Assembly (NCBI RefSeq): GCF_900107195.1
Contig: NZ_FNPB01000002.1
Span: forward strand, 248,001-312,000
DNA length: 64,000 nucleotides
Reading direction: 5' to 3'
From: Halobellus clavatus
Lineage (GTDB): Archaea; Halobacteriota; Halobacteria; Halobacteriales; Haloferacaceae
Part shown: positions 18,263-27,140 of the stretch, in pieces
Numbering within the stretch: the stretch's first letter is position 1
Layout: each line of letters opens with the position of its first letter
Notes under the pieces: model-generated
Databases searched by the model: none
The model's input: the letters and a program-made list of their open reading frames with translations, nothing else
What the model was told of the DNA's origin: nothing
Position numbers and translations under genes: made by a program

Positions 18263-18681
18263 TACAACCAGAGGTCCAGGTCGGTCGGCTCGTGGTGGGC
18301 CCGTTCGAGCGGTTCGTCGAACGCGCGGAGGTGGACCTCGCCCGCGAAGACCGTCGCGGCATTGAGGTGCCCGGCGAGCGCCTGCCCGCTCCGCCGCGAG
18401 AGCACGGCGTGGGTATGGGCGAAGCGCTCGCCGTCGAGATCAGCGACGTTCCCGACGCAGGCGGCGACCTCTAAGGGCTCGTCGAACGTCACCGACTGGT
18501 ACTCCTGGTCCTCCTGATCGTAGAACCACACCTCGGCGTCCTGGACGGCCCCCATCGCCTGAAACCACGCCGCGTCGATGCCTTCGAGGTCGGCGAACTC
18601 CTCGATCTCGGTGCGCCAGTCGCCCCCCGTTTCGAGTCGAAGCAGGAACTCCCGGGTCGACTCGACCTCGCGGTAGTGCAT
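18262..18681 (-). CDS. PPC (DUF296) domain protein
   Basis: A 139-aa single-domain protein of the plants-and-prokaryotes-conserved (PPC/DUF296) family, which forms trimers and is often linked to DNA-binding proteins. Family residues are in GAVQDAEVWFYD and the metal-binding-like histidines in AHTHAVLS and GHLNAATV. MHYREVES at 18681 is taken as the start; an ATG two codons upstream (18687) is equally possible. Its stop overlaps the polC start (TAATG), so it is the first gene of a two-gene operon with the replicative polymerase. No AT-hook is present. Confidence 0.85.
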   Translation of the reverse strand: MHYREVESTREFLLRLETGGDWRTEIEEFADLEGIDAAWFQAMGAVQDAEVWFYDQEDQEYQSVTFDEPLEVAACVGNVADLDGERFAHTHAVLSRRSGQALAGHLNAATVFAGEVHLRAFDEPLERAHHEPTDLDLWL

Positions 18682-18773
18682 ACCCATCCCCTGGTGAGAG
18701 GCGGACAAAAATCTACGGTGTCCACACTCGCCGGGGCACCCGCCACGCCACAGCGTCCACTGACGAACGGTAA

Positions 18774-19121
18774 CTACCGATGTCTGCTCGTCGCAGACGC
18801 GAGCAGAAAGAACGCGACCACACCCGTGAACCACGTGACGAAGACGATTGTCGCCCCCTCGCCGCCGTAGTGCTGCGCGAAGGCGAGCGGACTCACGCTC
18901 ACGCCGAACACGCCGACCGCGTGACCGACCCGGTCGGTCCGGTCTTCGAACCGGAACTGCTCCTCAAGCAGGGAACTGTCGAACGCGAGATACAGATACG
19001 TCGCGCCGGCGTAGACTGCTGCGGTCCCGAGTGCGACGAACCAGTCGGTGACGAGAAACTCGTGGACGGCCAAGCCGACGACCGCGCCAGCGAGTAACCC
19101 AAAAGCGAGATTCCGGTCCAC
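18774..19121 (-). CDS. Small membrane protein, unknown function
   Basis: A 115-aa protein with about four hydrophobic helices (for example LAFGLLAGAVVGLAVHEFLV, then AAVYAGATYLYLAF, VGVFGVSVSPLAF and IVFVTWFTGVVAFFLL). A charged loop (EEQFRFEDRTDR) lies between the second and third. No known motif. It lies upstream of the PPC-polC pair on the same strand with about 90 nt between, so cotranscription is possible but not required. Confidence 0.65.
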   Translation of the reverse strand: MDRNLAFGLLAGAVVGLAVHEFLVTDWFVALGTAAVYAGATYLYLAFDSSLLEEQFRFEDRTDRVGHAVGVFGVSVSPLAFAQHYGGEGATIVFVTWFTGVVAFFLLASATSRHR

Positions 19122-19236
19122 ACCTCGGACGTCAGTATCGACGAAAATCAGCGTTGGGGACGCTCACTGAGAGTCACGTCGATACTCGTTGCGAAAAAAG
19201 CCGCACCTCGAAGTGGCGACGAACGATCGTGCCCGC

Positions 19237-19404
19237 CTAAACCCACTCGTCGAGCGACGGCGCGTCGGATACTCGCATCGAAAGCCACGCGTCGTCTCGG
19301 GTGATGTCCGCGATAATGAACTCCGACTGGGCAGCAGTGGAGTCTACCGAGGCCATCACCTCGGCGCGCGACGCGTCGGACGCTGCCGTCGCATTCGGCG
19401 TCAT
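19237..19404 (-). CDS. Small conserved haloarchaeal protein (DUF7556-like)
   Basis: A 55-aa reading frame, MTPNATAASDA to SLDEWV, with the core EFIIADITRDDAWLSM. That core resembles a small haloarchaeal family I recall as DUF7556; the name is from memory. A minus-strand TATA element (TTTTATATAGG, 19425-19435) lies about 21-31 bp before the ATG, fitting a leaderless transcript. A shorter start at MASVDSTAAQ is also possible. Function unknown. Confidence 0.7.
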   Translation of the reverse strand: MTPNATAASDASRAEVMASVDSTAAQSEFIIADITRDDAWLSMRVSDAPSLDEWV

Positions 19405-19742
19405 GTTTGTCACTGTGTCTCAGTCCTATATAAAACCGTCGGATCGAACCCGATCATACCACACGAATATGTGTGTTTCACCGGATCAAACACCGTAGAT
19501 ACCAATCTATCTGGGTGAATACTCGACGTATGACCTGCTTTGCACTGATTTGAACAGTATTCATCGACCCGTAGAGTGTGTTATGGGTTGTCGTGTCAAC
19601 CTACGCGTCACCGTTCGGGGAATACCGACGACCCGTCTGGCAGTCTCGGCCCGGTGATCGCGATCGGACCCGCACGGACGGGGGCGCGCGGGGCAAACGG
19701 GGCTTCAAAGAGTACAAGAGGTGTGGCGCAGTAAAGCGCCGT
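19405..19742. promoter_or_regulatory. 338-bp intergenic region between divergent genes
   Basis: It contains the minus-strand TATA box of the small gene at 19404, a short inverted repeat CACAC-GAATAT-GTGTG at 19461-19476 in an A/T-rich stretch, and further right the GC-rich leader of the CBS gene. No coding sequence with family motifs is seen; the in-frame extension upstream of 19743 is low-complexity Arg/Gly and is not believed. Confidence 0.5.
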
Positions 19743-20588
19743 ATGAACGTTGCCGACGCGATGACTCCCCGCGAAGACGTGGTAGTCGTTGAGCTTCCGG
19801 GGACCCGCGACGACGTGTTGGAGTACCTCCAGGAGCGCGGTTTCTCTTCGGTCCCAGTCGTCAAGCAGACCGACGAGGGCGAGGAATACCGTGGGCTCGT
19901 CTCCCGCGAGGAACTCATCGAGCGACCCGACGAGGACCAACTCGCGGTGCTGATGCGCGAAGTCCCGACCGTCACGGCCGACGAATCCGTCGTGGACGCG
20001 GCGCGGCTGATGATCGACGCCGGGACGCGCCGGGTCCCCGTCGTCGACGGCGTGCTCGAGGGTATTATCACGGTCACCGATGTCATCCACGCGATCGCTC
20101 GCGGCGAGGTCGAACTCGACGCCACCGCCGGCGAGATCGCGACCCACGACGTGAACACGACGTACGAGCAGACGCCGCTGCCGGTAGCCGAGCGCGAACT
20201 CTACTACGCGAACGTCCCTTACGCCGTCTGTCTCGACGACGAGGGCTCGATGGACGGCATCCTCACCGAGGTCGATATTATCGAGGTCGCCCGCGTCGTC
20301 GAGGGCGAAGACGACACCGGCGACTCCGTGGCCGGCCAGGACGACGAGTGGATGTGGGAGGGAATCAAAGCCGTCGGCAAGCGTTACATCCCCACTCGGA
20401 ACGTCGAAATCCCGGCCGAACCGGTCTCGACGTTCATGTCCGACGACCTCGTGACCGTCCCGAAGAGCAAGCCCGTTATCGAAGTCGCGCAGGCGCTGAT
20501 CACCGAGGACATCGAGCAGGTCCCGCTCGTCTCCGGTGATCAGCTGATCGGTATCGTCCGCGACAGCGACCTGCTGGAGGCGCTGTAA
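19743..20588 (+). CDS. Protein with four CBS domains
   Basis: A 281-aa protein made of two Bateman pairs. CBS1 starts at MNVADAMTPREDV, CBS2 at LMREVPTVTADESVVDAARLM, CBS3 near the ATHDVNTTYEQTPLPVAERELYY region and CBS4 at VSTFMSDDLVTVPKSKPVIEVA. CBS pairs bind adenosyl nucleotides and regulate partner enzymes. The ATG at 19743 is chosen because the first CBS begins there. Its TAA overlaps the glyS ATG by one base, so it is coupled to glycyl-tRNA synthetase. Whether it regulates translation is unknown. Confidence 0.88.
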   Translation: MNVADAMTPREDVVVVELPGTRDDVLEYLQERGFSSVPVVKQTDEGEEYRGLVSREELIERPDEDQLAVLMREVPTVTADESVVDAARLMIDAGTRRVPVVDGVLEGIITVTDVIHAIARGEVELDATAGEIATHDVNTTYEQTPLPVAERELYYANVPYAVCLDDEGSMDGILTEVDIIEVARVVEGEDDTGDSVAGQDDEWMWEGIKAVGKRYIPTRNVEIPAEPVSTFMSDDLVTVPKSKPVIEVAQALITEDIEQVPLVSGDQLIGIVRDSDLLEAL

Positions 20589-22384
20589 TGAGTATGGAGA
20601 CGGAAGGGGAGCGCCTCGCCGAACTCGCAAAGCGCCGCGGCTACTTCTTCGGCGCGAGCGGCGCGTACGGCGGGGCCGCCGGCTTCTACACGTTCGGGCC
20701 GCAGGGCGCGTCGCTGAAGTCGAACGTCGAGGACGCCTGGCGCGATCGATTCACCGTCCAGGAGGGGAACTTCGAGATCGAGGCCCCGACGATTATGCCC
20801 GAGCCCGTCTTCGAGGCTTCGGGCCACCTCGACGGCTTCGACGATATGCTCGTCGAGTGCCCCGAGTGCGGCGAGTCCCACCGGGCCGATCACCTGATCG
20901 AGGACGCGACAGCCATCGAGGAGGCCGAAACGCTCCCCATACCCGAGGTCGAAGCCCTGATCGCCGACCACGAGCTGCAGTGCCCGACCTGTGGGGCGCA
21001 TCTCGCGGGCGAATCCGTCGACGATTTCAATCTGATGTTCGAGACGAACATCGGTCCGGGGTCCTCGACGCCGGGCTATCTCCGCCCGGAGACCGCCCAG
21101 GGCATCTTCGTGGAGTTCCCGCGGATCAAGGAGTACGCCCGCAATAGCCTCCCGTTCGGGGCGACGCAGATCGGTCGGGCTTACCGCAACGAGATCTCGC
21201 CGCGCAAGAGCATCGTCCGCACGCGGGAGTTCACCCAGGCCGAATTAGAGCAGTTCGTCGACCCCGAGCGCGACGAACCGGCCCTCGAATCGGTCGCAGA
21301 CGTCGCGGTGACGCTGTACCCCGCGGCCGAGCAGGAGGCCGACGACGGCGACTACGTCGAGACGACGGTCGGCGCGGCCGTCGAGGAGGGCATCATCGGC
21401 GACGCGTGGATCGGGTACTTCCTCGGTATCGCCCAGGAGTGGTACGAGCGGATCGGCGTCGATATGGACCGCTTCCGCTTCCGGCAGCACCTGGCCGGCG
21501 AGCGGGCCCACTACGCCGCAGACTGCTGGGACGCCGAGAGCGAGGTCGACGGCGACTGGATCGAGATCGCCGGCTTCGCCTACCGGGGGGACTACGACCT
21601 CTCGAAACACAGCGAGTACAGCGACGACGAGTTCACCATCTTCCGGCAGTTCGACGAACCGAAGACGGTCGAAACGGCCGTCGTCGAGCCGGATATGAGC
21701 GTCCTCGGCCCGGAGTTCGGCGGGGCGGCGGGCGACGTGAAATCGGCGCTCGAAGCCCTCGCCGAGCGCGATCCCGACGCGTTCGAGGGCAAGACCGTGA
21801 CCGTTGAGGTCGACGGCGAGACCCACGAGGTCGACGTCGACGTAGCGAACTTCCGGGTCGAAACGCAGACCGTGTCCGGAGAGCACATCACGCCGCACGT
21901 GATCGAGCCGTCGTTCGGCGTCGATCGGACCGTGTACACGCTCTTAGCGCACGCCTACGAGGAGGACGACGTCGGCGACGAGACGCGGACGTACCTCTCG
22001 CTGTCACCCGACGTCGCGCCGACCGACGTCGGCGTCTTCCCGCTGGTCTCGAACGTCGAGCGACTCGTCGAGCGCGCCGAGGGCCTCGTCGACGACCTCC
22101 GCGAGTCGGGATTCAGCGTGGTCTACGACGACTCCGGTAGCATCGGGCGACGATACCGGCGACAGGACGAAGTCGGGACGCCGTTCTGCGTCACCGTCGA
22201 CCGCGACGGACTCGAGGGCGACGGCCCCGACACCGTAACCATCCGCGAGCGCGACACTGCCCGCCAGGTCCGCGTGCCCGTCGACGACCTCGTTGCGGAA
22301 CTGCGCGCGGTCGAACGCGGCGGGCAGCCGTTCGACGACCTCGTCGATCGGTACGACCTCGTCGAGTCCGGCACGGACGCGTAG
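20588..22384 (+). CDS. glyS: Glycyl-tRNA synthetase
   Basis: Class II alpha-2 type glycyl-tRNA synthetase (598 aa) that charges tRNA-Gly. Motifs include FYTFGPQGASLKSNV near the N-terminus, two zinc-type Cys pairs (CPECGESH and CPTCGAHL) in the archaeal insertion, LRPETAQGIFVEF (motif 2 region) and HVIEPSFGVDRTVY (motif 3). The C-terminal anticodon-binding domain runs from about residue 465. The start overlaps the CBS gene; a second ATG lies two codons in. Confidence 0.95.
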   Translation: MSMETEGERLAELAKRRGYFFGASGAYGGAAGFYTFGPQGASLKSNVEDAWRDRFTVQEGNFEIEAPTIMPEPVFEASGHLDGFDDMLVECPECGESHRADHLIEDATAIEEAETLPIPEVEALIADHELQCPTCGAHLAGESVDDFNLMFETNIGPGSSTPGYLRPETAQGIFVEFPRIKEYARNSLPFGATQIGRAYRNEISPRKSIVRTREFTQAELEQFVDPERDEPALESVADVAVTLYPAAEQEADDGDYVETTVGAAVEEGIIGDAWIGYFLGIAQEWYERIGVDMDRFRFRQHLAGERAHYAADCWDAESEVDGDWIEIAGFAYRGDYDLSKHSEYSDDEFTIFRQFDEPKTVETAVVEPDMSVLGPEFGGAAGDVKSALEALAERDPDAFEGKTVTVEVDGETHEVDVDVANFRVETQTVSGEHITPHVIEPSFGVDRTVYTLLAHAYEEDDVGDETRTYLSLSPDVAPTDVGVFPLVSNVERLVERAEGLVDDLRESGFSVVYDDSGSIGRRYRRQDEVGTPFCVTVDRDGLEGDGPDTVTIRERDTARQVRVPVDDLVAELRAVERGGQPFDDLVDRYDLVESGTDA

Positions 22385-23014
22385 ATGGTCCTCGCCCGCG
22401 TCTCGAAGAGCGAACTCCAGCGGCGACTCGTCCACGCGAGTGGGACCGGCCTGCCGCTGCTCTTCGTGCTCGAGTTCGTGACGTGGGCGCAGTTCGGCCT
22501 CGTGATGCTGTTCGTCTCCGGCGTCACCGCTCTCTTGGAGTTCGTGCGGCTGTACGTCGGACTCGACTGGGCGATCTACGACCGACTCACCCGCCCGTAC
22601 GAGGAGACGAACGTCGCGGGCTACGCGCTGTACCTGTTCAGCCTGACGGCGGTCGTCCTCGTCTTCGCGCCGCACGTCGCCGTCCCGGCAGCCCTGATGC
22701 TGACAATCGGCGATCCGATTTCCGGGCTGCTCGGGACGACCCGCGAGGCCGGCGAGTCGAAACGGCTGCGGACGCTCGGAGCGATGTTCGCGGTCTGCCT
22801 GCTCGTGTCGCTGCCGTTTCTCGTCCCCGCTGCGGGCGTCGTCGCCGGCGGCGTTGCCGCGGTGGCGGCTGCGCTGGGCGCGACCGTGGCGGACGGCTTC
22901 AAGCCCGTGCTCGCGGGCTACGTCGTCGACGACAACCTCTCGATCCCGCCGGTCGCCTCGCTCGCGGCCGCTGTCGTCCTCGCGGCGACTCGCGCCGCGC
23001 CGGTGTTCGGATAG
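22385..23014 (+). CDS. Dolichol kinase/CDP-diglyceride synthase-like membrane protein
   Basis: A 209-aa polytopic membrane protein (about six helices) of the SEC59/cytidylyltransferase-like superfamily. The signature region is TIGDPISGLLG followed by GATVADGFKP, the Mg-CTP binding part of the family. The likely reaction is CTP-dependent phosphorylation of a polyprenol, or cytidylyl transfer in lipid synthesis; the substrate cannot be read from sequence. The ATG begins immediately after the glyS stop. Confidence 0.78.
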   Translation: MVLARVSKSELQRRLVHASGTGLPLLFVLEFVTWAQFGLVMLFVSGVTALLEFVRLYVGLDWAIYDRLTRPYEETNVAGYALYLFSLTAVVLVFAPHVAVPAALMLTIGDPISGLLGTTREAGESKRLRTLGAMFAVCLLVSLPFLVPAAGVVAGGVAAVAAALGATVADGFKPVLAGYVVDDNLSIPPVASLAAAVVLAATRAAPVFG

Positions 23015-23050
23015 CCGTGACCCGCTCTCCGTCCCCGGGACGGTGCGTGC

Positions 23051-23074
23051 CGCGTTGCTCGATGAGCAATCGCG
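23051..23074. other. Strong inverted repeat between genes
   Basis: TTGCTC-GAT-GAGCAA is a perfect 6-bp-arm hairpin, flanked by CGCG on both sides with a one-base bulge, giving a near-perfect ten-pair stem. It sits 37 nt after the kinase-like gene and 107 nt before the DUF429 gene. There is no T-run, so it could be an operator, an RNA structure or a processing site. Confidence 0.5.
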
Positions 23075-23180
23075 GATCGCCCTGATTGGCCAGACGGCAG
23101 TCTTCTATGTGACGTGGCACTCCGGACACGACGCCTCTCGGCCGGGCGTTTTAGGCCGTCGGCGTCGGTATCGGGACGTG

Positions 23181-23915
23181 ATGCCCGACTCTCCGCTCGT
23201 CGTCGGCGCGGACGCCTGTTCTGCGGGCTGGATCGCGACCGTCCCCGACGGCGACGACGTGCGCGTCGCAGCGCACGACCGATTCGACGAACTGGCCGAG
23301 ACGTACGCGGACGCGGCGCGCATCCTCGTCGACATCCCGATCGGACTGCCGACCGACGACCGGCGGCGGTGTGACGAACACGCCAGCGACCGGCTCGGGT
23401 GCCGTGGCATCTCGGTGTTCTACCCGCCCAGCGAGGCGGCGATCGACTGCGACGACTACGACGACGCCAGCGACGCCCACCGGGCGCACGTCGGTCACGG
23501 CCTCTCGCGGCAGGCGTTCCACATTCGGGACTCGATCCGGGACGTCGCGGCCGTCGTCAGTGAGACGGCGGAAGCGACGGGAGTTGACGGATCGGCAGAT
23601 CGCTACGCCGGGTGGATCAGAGAGGCCCATCCGGAACTCTGCTTCGCCTCGTTGAACGGCCAACCGATCGCGTACTCGAAGTCCAGCGAACGCGGGCGTC
23701 GCCTCCGCCGGTCGCTGCTGTCTGCGGCGCTTCCCGGCGGCGACGCCGCGTACGAGGCGGCGCTGGAGCGGTATCCACGGAGCGAGGTCGGCCGCGACGA
23801 CGTGCTCGATTCGATGGTGCTCGCCGTCGCGGCGCGCGAGTCCTCGCTGGCGACGGTGCCCCCCGATCCGGCACCGACCGAACCGCGGATCTACTACCCC
23901 GGCTTCGAGGTCTGA
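23181..23915 (+). CDS. DUF429 family protein
   Basis: A 244-aa predicted nuclease-fold (RNase H-like) protein of the DUF429 family. Typical features are VVGADACSAGWIA at the start, ILVDIPIGLPT, the RRCDEHASDRLG segment and EAHPELCFASLNG. The acidic residues in these motifs may form a metal site, but no activity is established. ATG 23181 is selected because the family begins two to six residues before the V-G-A-D motif. It stands alone. Confidence 0.85.
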   Translation: MPDSPLVVGADACSAGWIATVPDGDDVRVAAHDRFDELAETYADAARILVDIPIGLPTDDRRRCDEHASDRLGCRGISVFYPPSEAAIDCDDYDDASDAHRAHVGHGLSRQAFHIRDSIRDVAAVVSETAEATGVDGSADRYAGWIREAHPELCFASLNGQPIAYSKSSERGRRLRRSLLSAALPGGDAAYEAALERYPRSEVGRDDVLDSMVLAVAARESSLATVPPDPAPTEPRIYYPGFEV

Positions 23916-24229
23916 TCCGGCCGGTGCATCCCGAAAACGTTTAGTGCGCCGCCTGACGGCTATTGAGTAATGACGCGCCGCTCTCGGACGCCCGTACGCT
24001 TTTTCCCGAGAGCCGCCGCTGCGGCGGTTTTCGCGCCTCTCGCGTCGTTCGTCTCCGAGCGCGACGGCGACGTGCGACGACGACGGGCCTGTTAGGCCCA
24101 CCAGTATCTCACTTCCACGTCACATCGAAGGTACCGACAAGCGACCAGCGTCCGTACAGGCATTGCTGCGATTTTATTTCTGAAATTGAAACCGTGTAAT
24201 TTATACGGAAGAGCGTCTGACTCGGAGAT
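23916..24229. promoter_or_regulatory. 314-bp region with terminator-like hairpin and argG promoter
   Basis: A GC-rich hairpin (CCGCCGC/GCGGCGG) followed by TTTT at 24013-24031 looks like a terminator for DUF429 transcription. Near the right end, ATTTC-T-GAAAT (24176-24186) is a perfect palindrome, followed by the TATA element TAATTTATAC (24197-24206), which is 24-33 bp before the argG ATG. A 41-codon ORF from 23970 is Arg-rich and not considered real. Confidence 0.6.
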
Positions 24230-25444
24230 ATGACAAGCGTGGCACTCGCGTTCTCCGGCGGGCTCGACACCACGGTGTGCGTGTCGCTGCTGCAGGAGGA
24301 GTATGGATACGACGAAGTGGTCGGCGTCACCGTCGACGTCGGGCAGCCGGAGTCGGAGTTCGAGGAGGCACAGGAGACCGCAGACGCCCACGGGCTGGAT
24401 CTGCACGTCGTCGACGCGAAAGACCAGTTCGCGGACCTCTGTTTCGACTCTGTGCGTGCGAACGCGACCTACCAGGGCTACCCGCTCGGGACGGCGCTGG
24501 CGCGCCCGGTCATCGCCAACGCCATCCTCGACGTCGCCGAGGCAGAGGGCTGTGACGCCCTCGCACACGGTTGCACCGGCAAGGGCAACGACCAACTCCG
24601 CTTCGAGGTCGTCTGGCGCGCCTCCGACCTCGACGTGGTCGCGCCCGTCCGCGAACTGGAACTCACCCGCGAGTGGGAACAGGAGTACGCCGAGGAACAC
24701 GACCTCCCCGTGCAGTCGGGTAACTCGGGCGTCTGGTCGATCGACACGAACCTCTGGAGCCGGTCGGTCGAGGGCGGCCAGTTGGAAGATCCCAACTACG
24801 TCCCACCGGAGGACATCTACGAGTGGACGCAGGATCCCGCGAACGCGACCGAGACCGAACTGGTCGAGATCGAGTTCGAGAACGGGTACCCGGTCGCGCT
24901 CGACGGCGAGGCGCTCTCGCCCGTCGAACTCATCGAGACGCTCAACGAGCAGGCCGGCACACACGGAGTCGGTCGCACGGACATGATGGAAGACCGGATG
25001 CTCGGGCTGAAAGTCCGCGAGAACTACGAGCACCCGGCGGCGACGACGCTGCTCACCGCCCACGAGGCCCTCGAACAACTCGTGCTCACGAAAGACGAGC
25101 GCGACTTCAAGCGGTCGATCGACGACGAATGGGCACAGAAGGGCTACGAGGGCCTCGTCGAGCACCCGCTCGTCGACGCGCTGGAGGGCTTCATCGCGGA
25201 GACACAGACCCGGGTCACCGGCACCGTTACGGTGAAGTTCGAGGGCGGTCAGGCCCGCGCGGTCGGTCGCGAGTCCGAGTACGCGGTCTATTCCGAGGAC
25301 GCCGCCTCGTTCAACACCTCCGGCGTCGGCGACATCACCCAGCAGGACGCGACGGGCGTCGCGAAGTACCACGGCTTCCAGTCGCGGCTCGCGAACGCCG
25401 CGACCGAGGCCGCCGAGAGCGACGACGAAGGCGACTGGGAGTAA
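24230..25444 (+). CDS. argG: Argininosuccinate synthase
   Basis: ATP-dependent ligase (404 aa) joining citrulline and aspartate in arginine synthesis. The N-type ATP pyrophosphatase P-loop LAFSGGLDTT is at residues 4-13. GKGNDQLRFE and GNSGVWSIDTNLW are family motifs for substrate binding. ATG 24230 has a TATA element at the leaderless distance. It is followed after one base by argH. Confidence 0.96.
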   Translation: MTSVALAFSGGLDTTVCVSLLQEEYGYDEVVGVTVDVGQPESEFEEAQETADAHGLDLHVVDAKDQFADLCFDSVRANATYQGYPLGTALARPVIANAILDVAEAEGCDALAHGCTGKGNDQLRFEVVWRASDLDVVAPVRELELTREWEQEYAEEHDLPVQSGNSGVWSIDTNLWSRSVEGGQLEDPNYVPPEDIYEWTQDPANATETELVEIEFENGYPVALDGEALSPVELIETLNEQAGTHGVGRTDMMEDRMLGLKVRENYEHPAATTLLTAHEALEQLVLTKDERDFKRSIDDEWAQKGYEGLVEHPLVDALEGFIAETQTRVTGTVTVKFEGGQARAVGRESEYAVYSEDAASFNTSGVGDITQQDATGVAKYHGFQSRLANAATEAAESDDEGDWE

Positions 25445-25445
25445 G

Positions 25446-26963
25446 ATGACCGACGGCGAGGATCCGAACGGCGACGCGGGAGTGCAGGACGGCGGGCGCA
25501 CGGCCGAGGGCGGCGGATCGGGCGTCGTCCGGCGGGACCGTTTCAGCGGCGGTCCGGCACGCGGCTTTATGTCCAGCCTCGCGGCCGACGAACGGATTTT
25601 CGCGGCCGACCTCGCTGTCGACCGCGCGCACGTCGTGATGCTCGCCGAGCAGGGGATCGTCGCCGACGACGTCGCGGGCGAGATCCTCGCGGCCCTCGAC
25701 GGGATCGAATCGGCGGGCCACAGTGCGCTCCCCGACGGCGAGGACGTCCACGAGGCAATCGAGACGGCCGTCGTCGACCGCATCGGGTCCGACGGCGGAA
25801 AGATGCACACCGCCCGGAGCCGCAACGACGAGGTGGCGGCCTGCATCCGCTACCGGTTGCGCGAGGACCTGCTCGGCGCAATCGAGGCGACGGTCGCGCT
25901 CCGGGAGGCCCTCTCGGCGGTCGCCGCCGAACACGTCGACACCGTGATGCCGGGCTACACGCACCTCCAGCCGGCCCAGCCGACGACTGTCGCCCACTTT
26001 CTGCTCTCGTATGAGTCCGCGGCCGCCCGCGACACCGCGCGGTTGCTCGACGCCTACGACCGGACGAACCGCTCGCCGCTCGGGGCGGCCGCGTTCGCCG
26101 GGACACCGTTCGACGTCGATCGCCACCGAACGGCCGAACTCCTCGGCTTCGAGGGCGTGATCGAGAACTCGATGGACGCCTCCGCGGGACGAGACTTTCT
26201 CGCGGAGTCGACGGCAGCCCTCGCCATCCACGCGACGACGTTGTCGGGGCTCGCCGAGGACCTGGTGCTCTTCGCGAACAAGGGGTACGTCGATCTCGCG
26301 GACGCGTACTCCTCCACCTCCTCGATTATGCCGCAGAAGGTGAATCCCGACACGCTCGAACTCGTCCGCGCAGTCGCTGGCGACGCCGTCGGCGGCCTGA
26401 CGGGGCTCTTGACGACGCTGAAGGGGCTCCCGCGCGCGTACAACCGCGACCTCCAGCGGGCGACGCCGCACGCCTGGGAGACCGTCGACGCGGTCTCTGA
26501 AGCGGCGGCCGTCGCCGCGGGCGCGGTCGGGAGCGCCGAGTGGCCCACGGAGACGCTCGCCGAAGCGGCCGGGGCGGGCTTCTCGACGGCGACGGGCGTC
26601 GCGGACGCGCTCGCGATGGCTGGCGTCCCGTTCCGCACGGCCCACGAGGTACTGGCGGAGGCGGCCGAACGGAGCGAGGGCGAGACGCCGACCGTCGCAA
26701 CACTTGACGAGGTCGCAGCAGATGTGCTCGGCGCGTCCCTGTTCGAGTACGTGCGCCGCGAGGACGTCGCGGCCGCACTCGACCCCGCCGAGAGCGTCCG
26801 GAGTCGGGACTCCCCCGGTGGACCCGCGCCCGAGGCGGTCGCGTCGCAACTCGACGCTGCGGACGTCGGAATCGATGCCGACAGTTCGGCGCTCGCGTCG
26901 CGTCGCGAGGCGCTCGACGAGGCCGCATCGACGCTGGCGGCGGAGGTGGAGACGTATGGGTGA
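25446..26963 (+). CDS. argH: Argininosuccinate lyase
   Basis: Splits argininosuccinate to arginine and fumarate (505 aa, fumarase/aspartase superfamily). Superfamily signature SSIMPQKVNPD is present, with GGKMHTARSRNDEVA and MPGYTHLQPAQPTTVAHF as substrate-binding regions. The N-terminus has an extra acidic/Gly-rich stretch of about 25 residues. It begins one base after the argG stop, so argGH are cotranscribed. A 231-bp gap with two palindromes separates it from lysW. Confidence 0.95.
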   Translation: MTDGEDPNGDAGVQDGGRTAEGGGSGVVRRDRFSGGPARGFMSSLAADERIFAADLAVDRAHVVMLAEQGIVADDVAGEILAALDGIESAGHSALPDGEDVHEAIETAVVDRIGSDGGKMHTARSRNDEVAACIRYRLREDLLGAIEATVALREALSAVAAEHVDTVMPGYTHLQPAQPTTVAHFLLSYESAAARDTARLLDAYDRTNRSPLGAAAFAGTPFDVDRHRTAELLGFEGVIENSMDASAGRDFLAESTAALAIHATTLSGLAEDLVLFANKGYVDLADAYSSTSSIMPQKVNPDTLELVRAVAGDAVGGLTGLLTTLKGLPRAYNRDLQRATPHAWETVDAVSEAAAVAAGAVGSAEWPTETLAEAAGAGFSTATGVADALAMAGVPFRTAHEVLAEAAERSEGETPTVATLDEVAADVLGASLFEYVRREDVAAALDPAESVRSRDSPGGPAPEAVASQLDAADVGIDADSSALASRREALDEAASTLAAEVETYG

Positions 26964-27066
26964 GTCACGGTCCGTGGGACGCCCTAACTCCGGGGGACTC
27001 TCGGGTCCGCCTGCCCCGCCGTTGCGGCGTCGGCCGCGACGGTCCCCTCCCGGGGACAATAACATA

Positions 27067-27087
27067 TGAAATCAGACATAGATTTCA
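27067..27087. promoter_or_regulatory. Perfect 7-7-7 inverted repeat upstream of the lysW operon
   Basis: TGAAATC, then a 7-nt spacer, then GATTTCA. The GAAAT half-site also occurs in the palindrome before argG at 24176-24186, in opposite relative orientation. This could be a site for an amino-acid-responsive regulator of the Lrp/AsnC type, but that is inference. Confidence 0.45.
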
Positions 27088-27140
27088 CACGGGCGGACTG
27101 ACCGACTGTTTTGCGCCGTTAGTGGTTCTGCCGCTTGGGT

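Noticed and set aside
19189-19518. 109-codon plus-strand ORF
   Set aside because: It is antisense to the small DUF7556-like gene, which has a good promoter and a conserved-looking core.
23970-24095. 41-codon plus-strand ORF before argG
   Set aside because: It runs through the terminator-like hairpin and is Arg/Ala low-complexity sequence with no family likeness.
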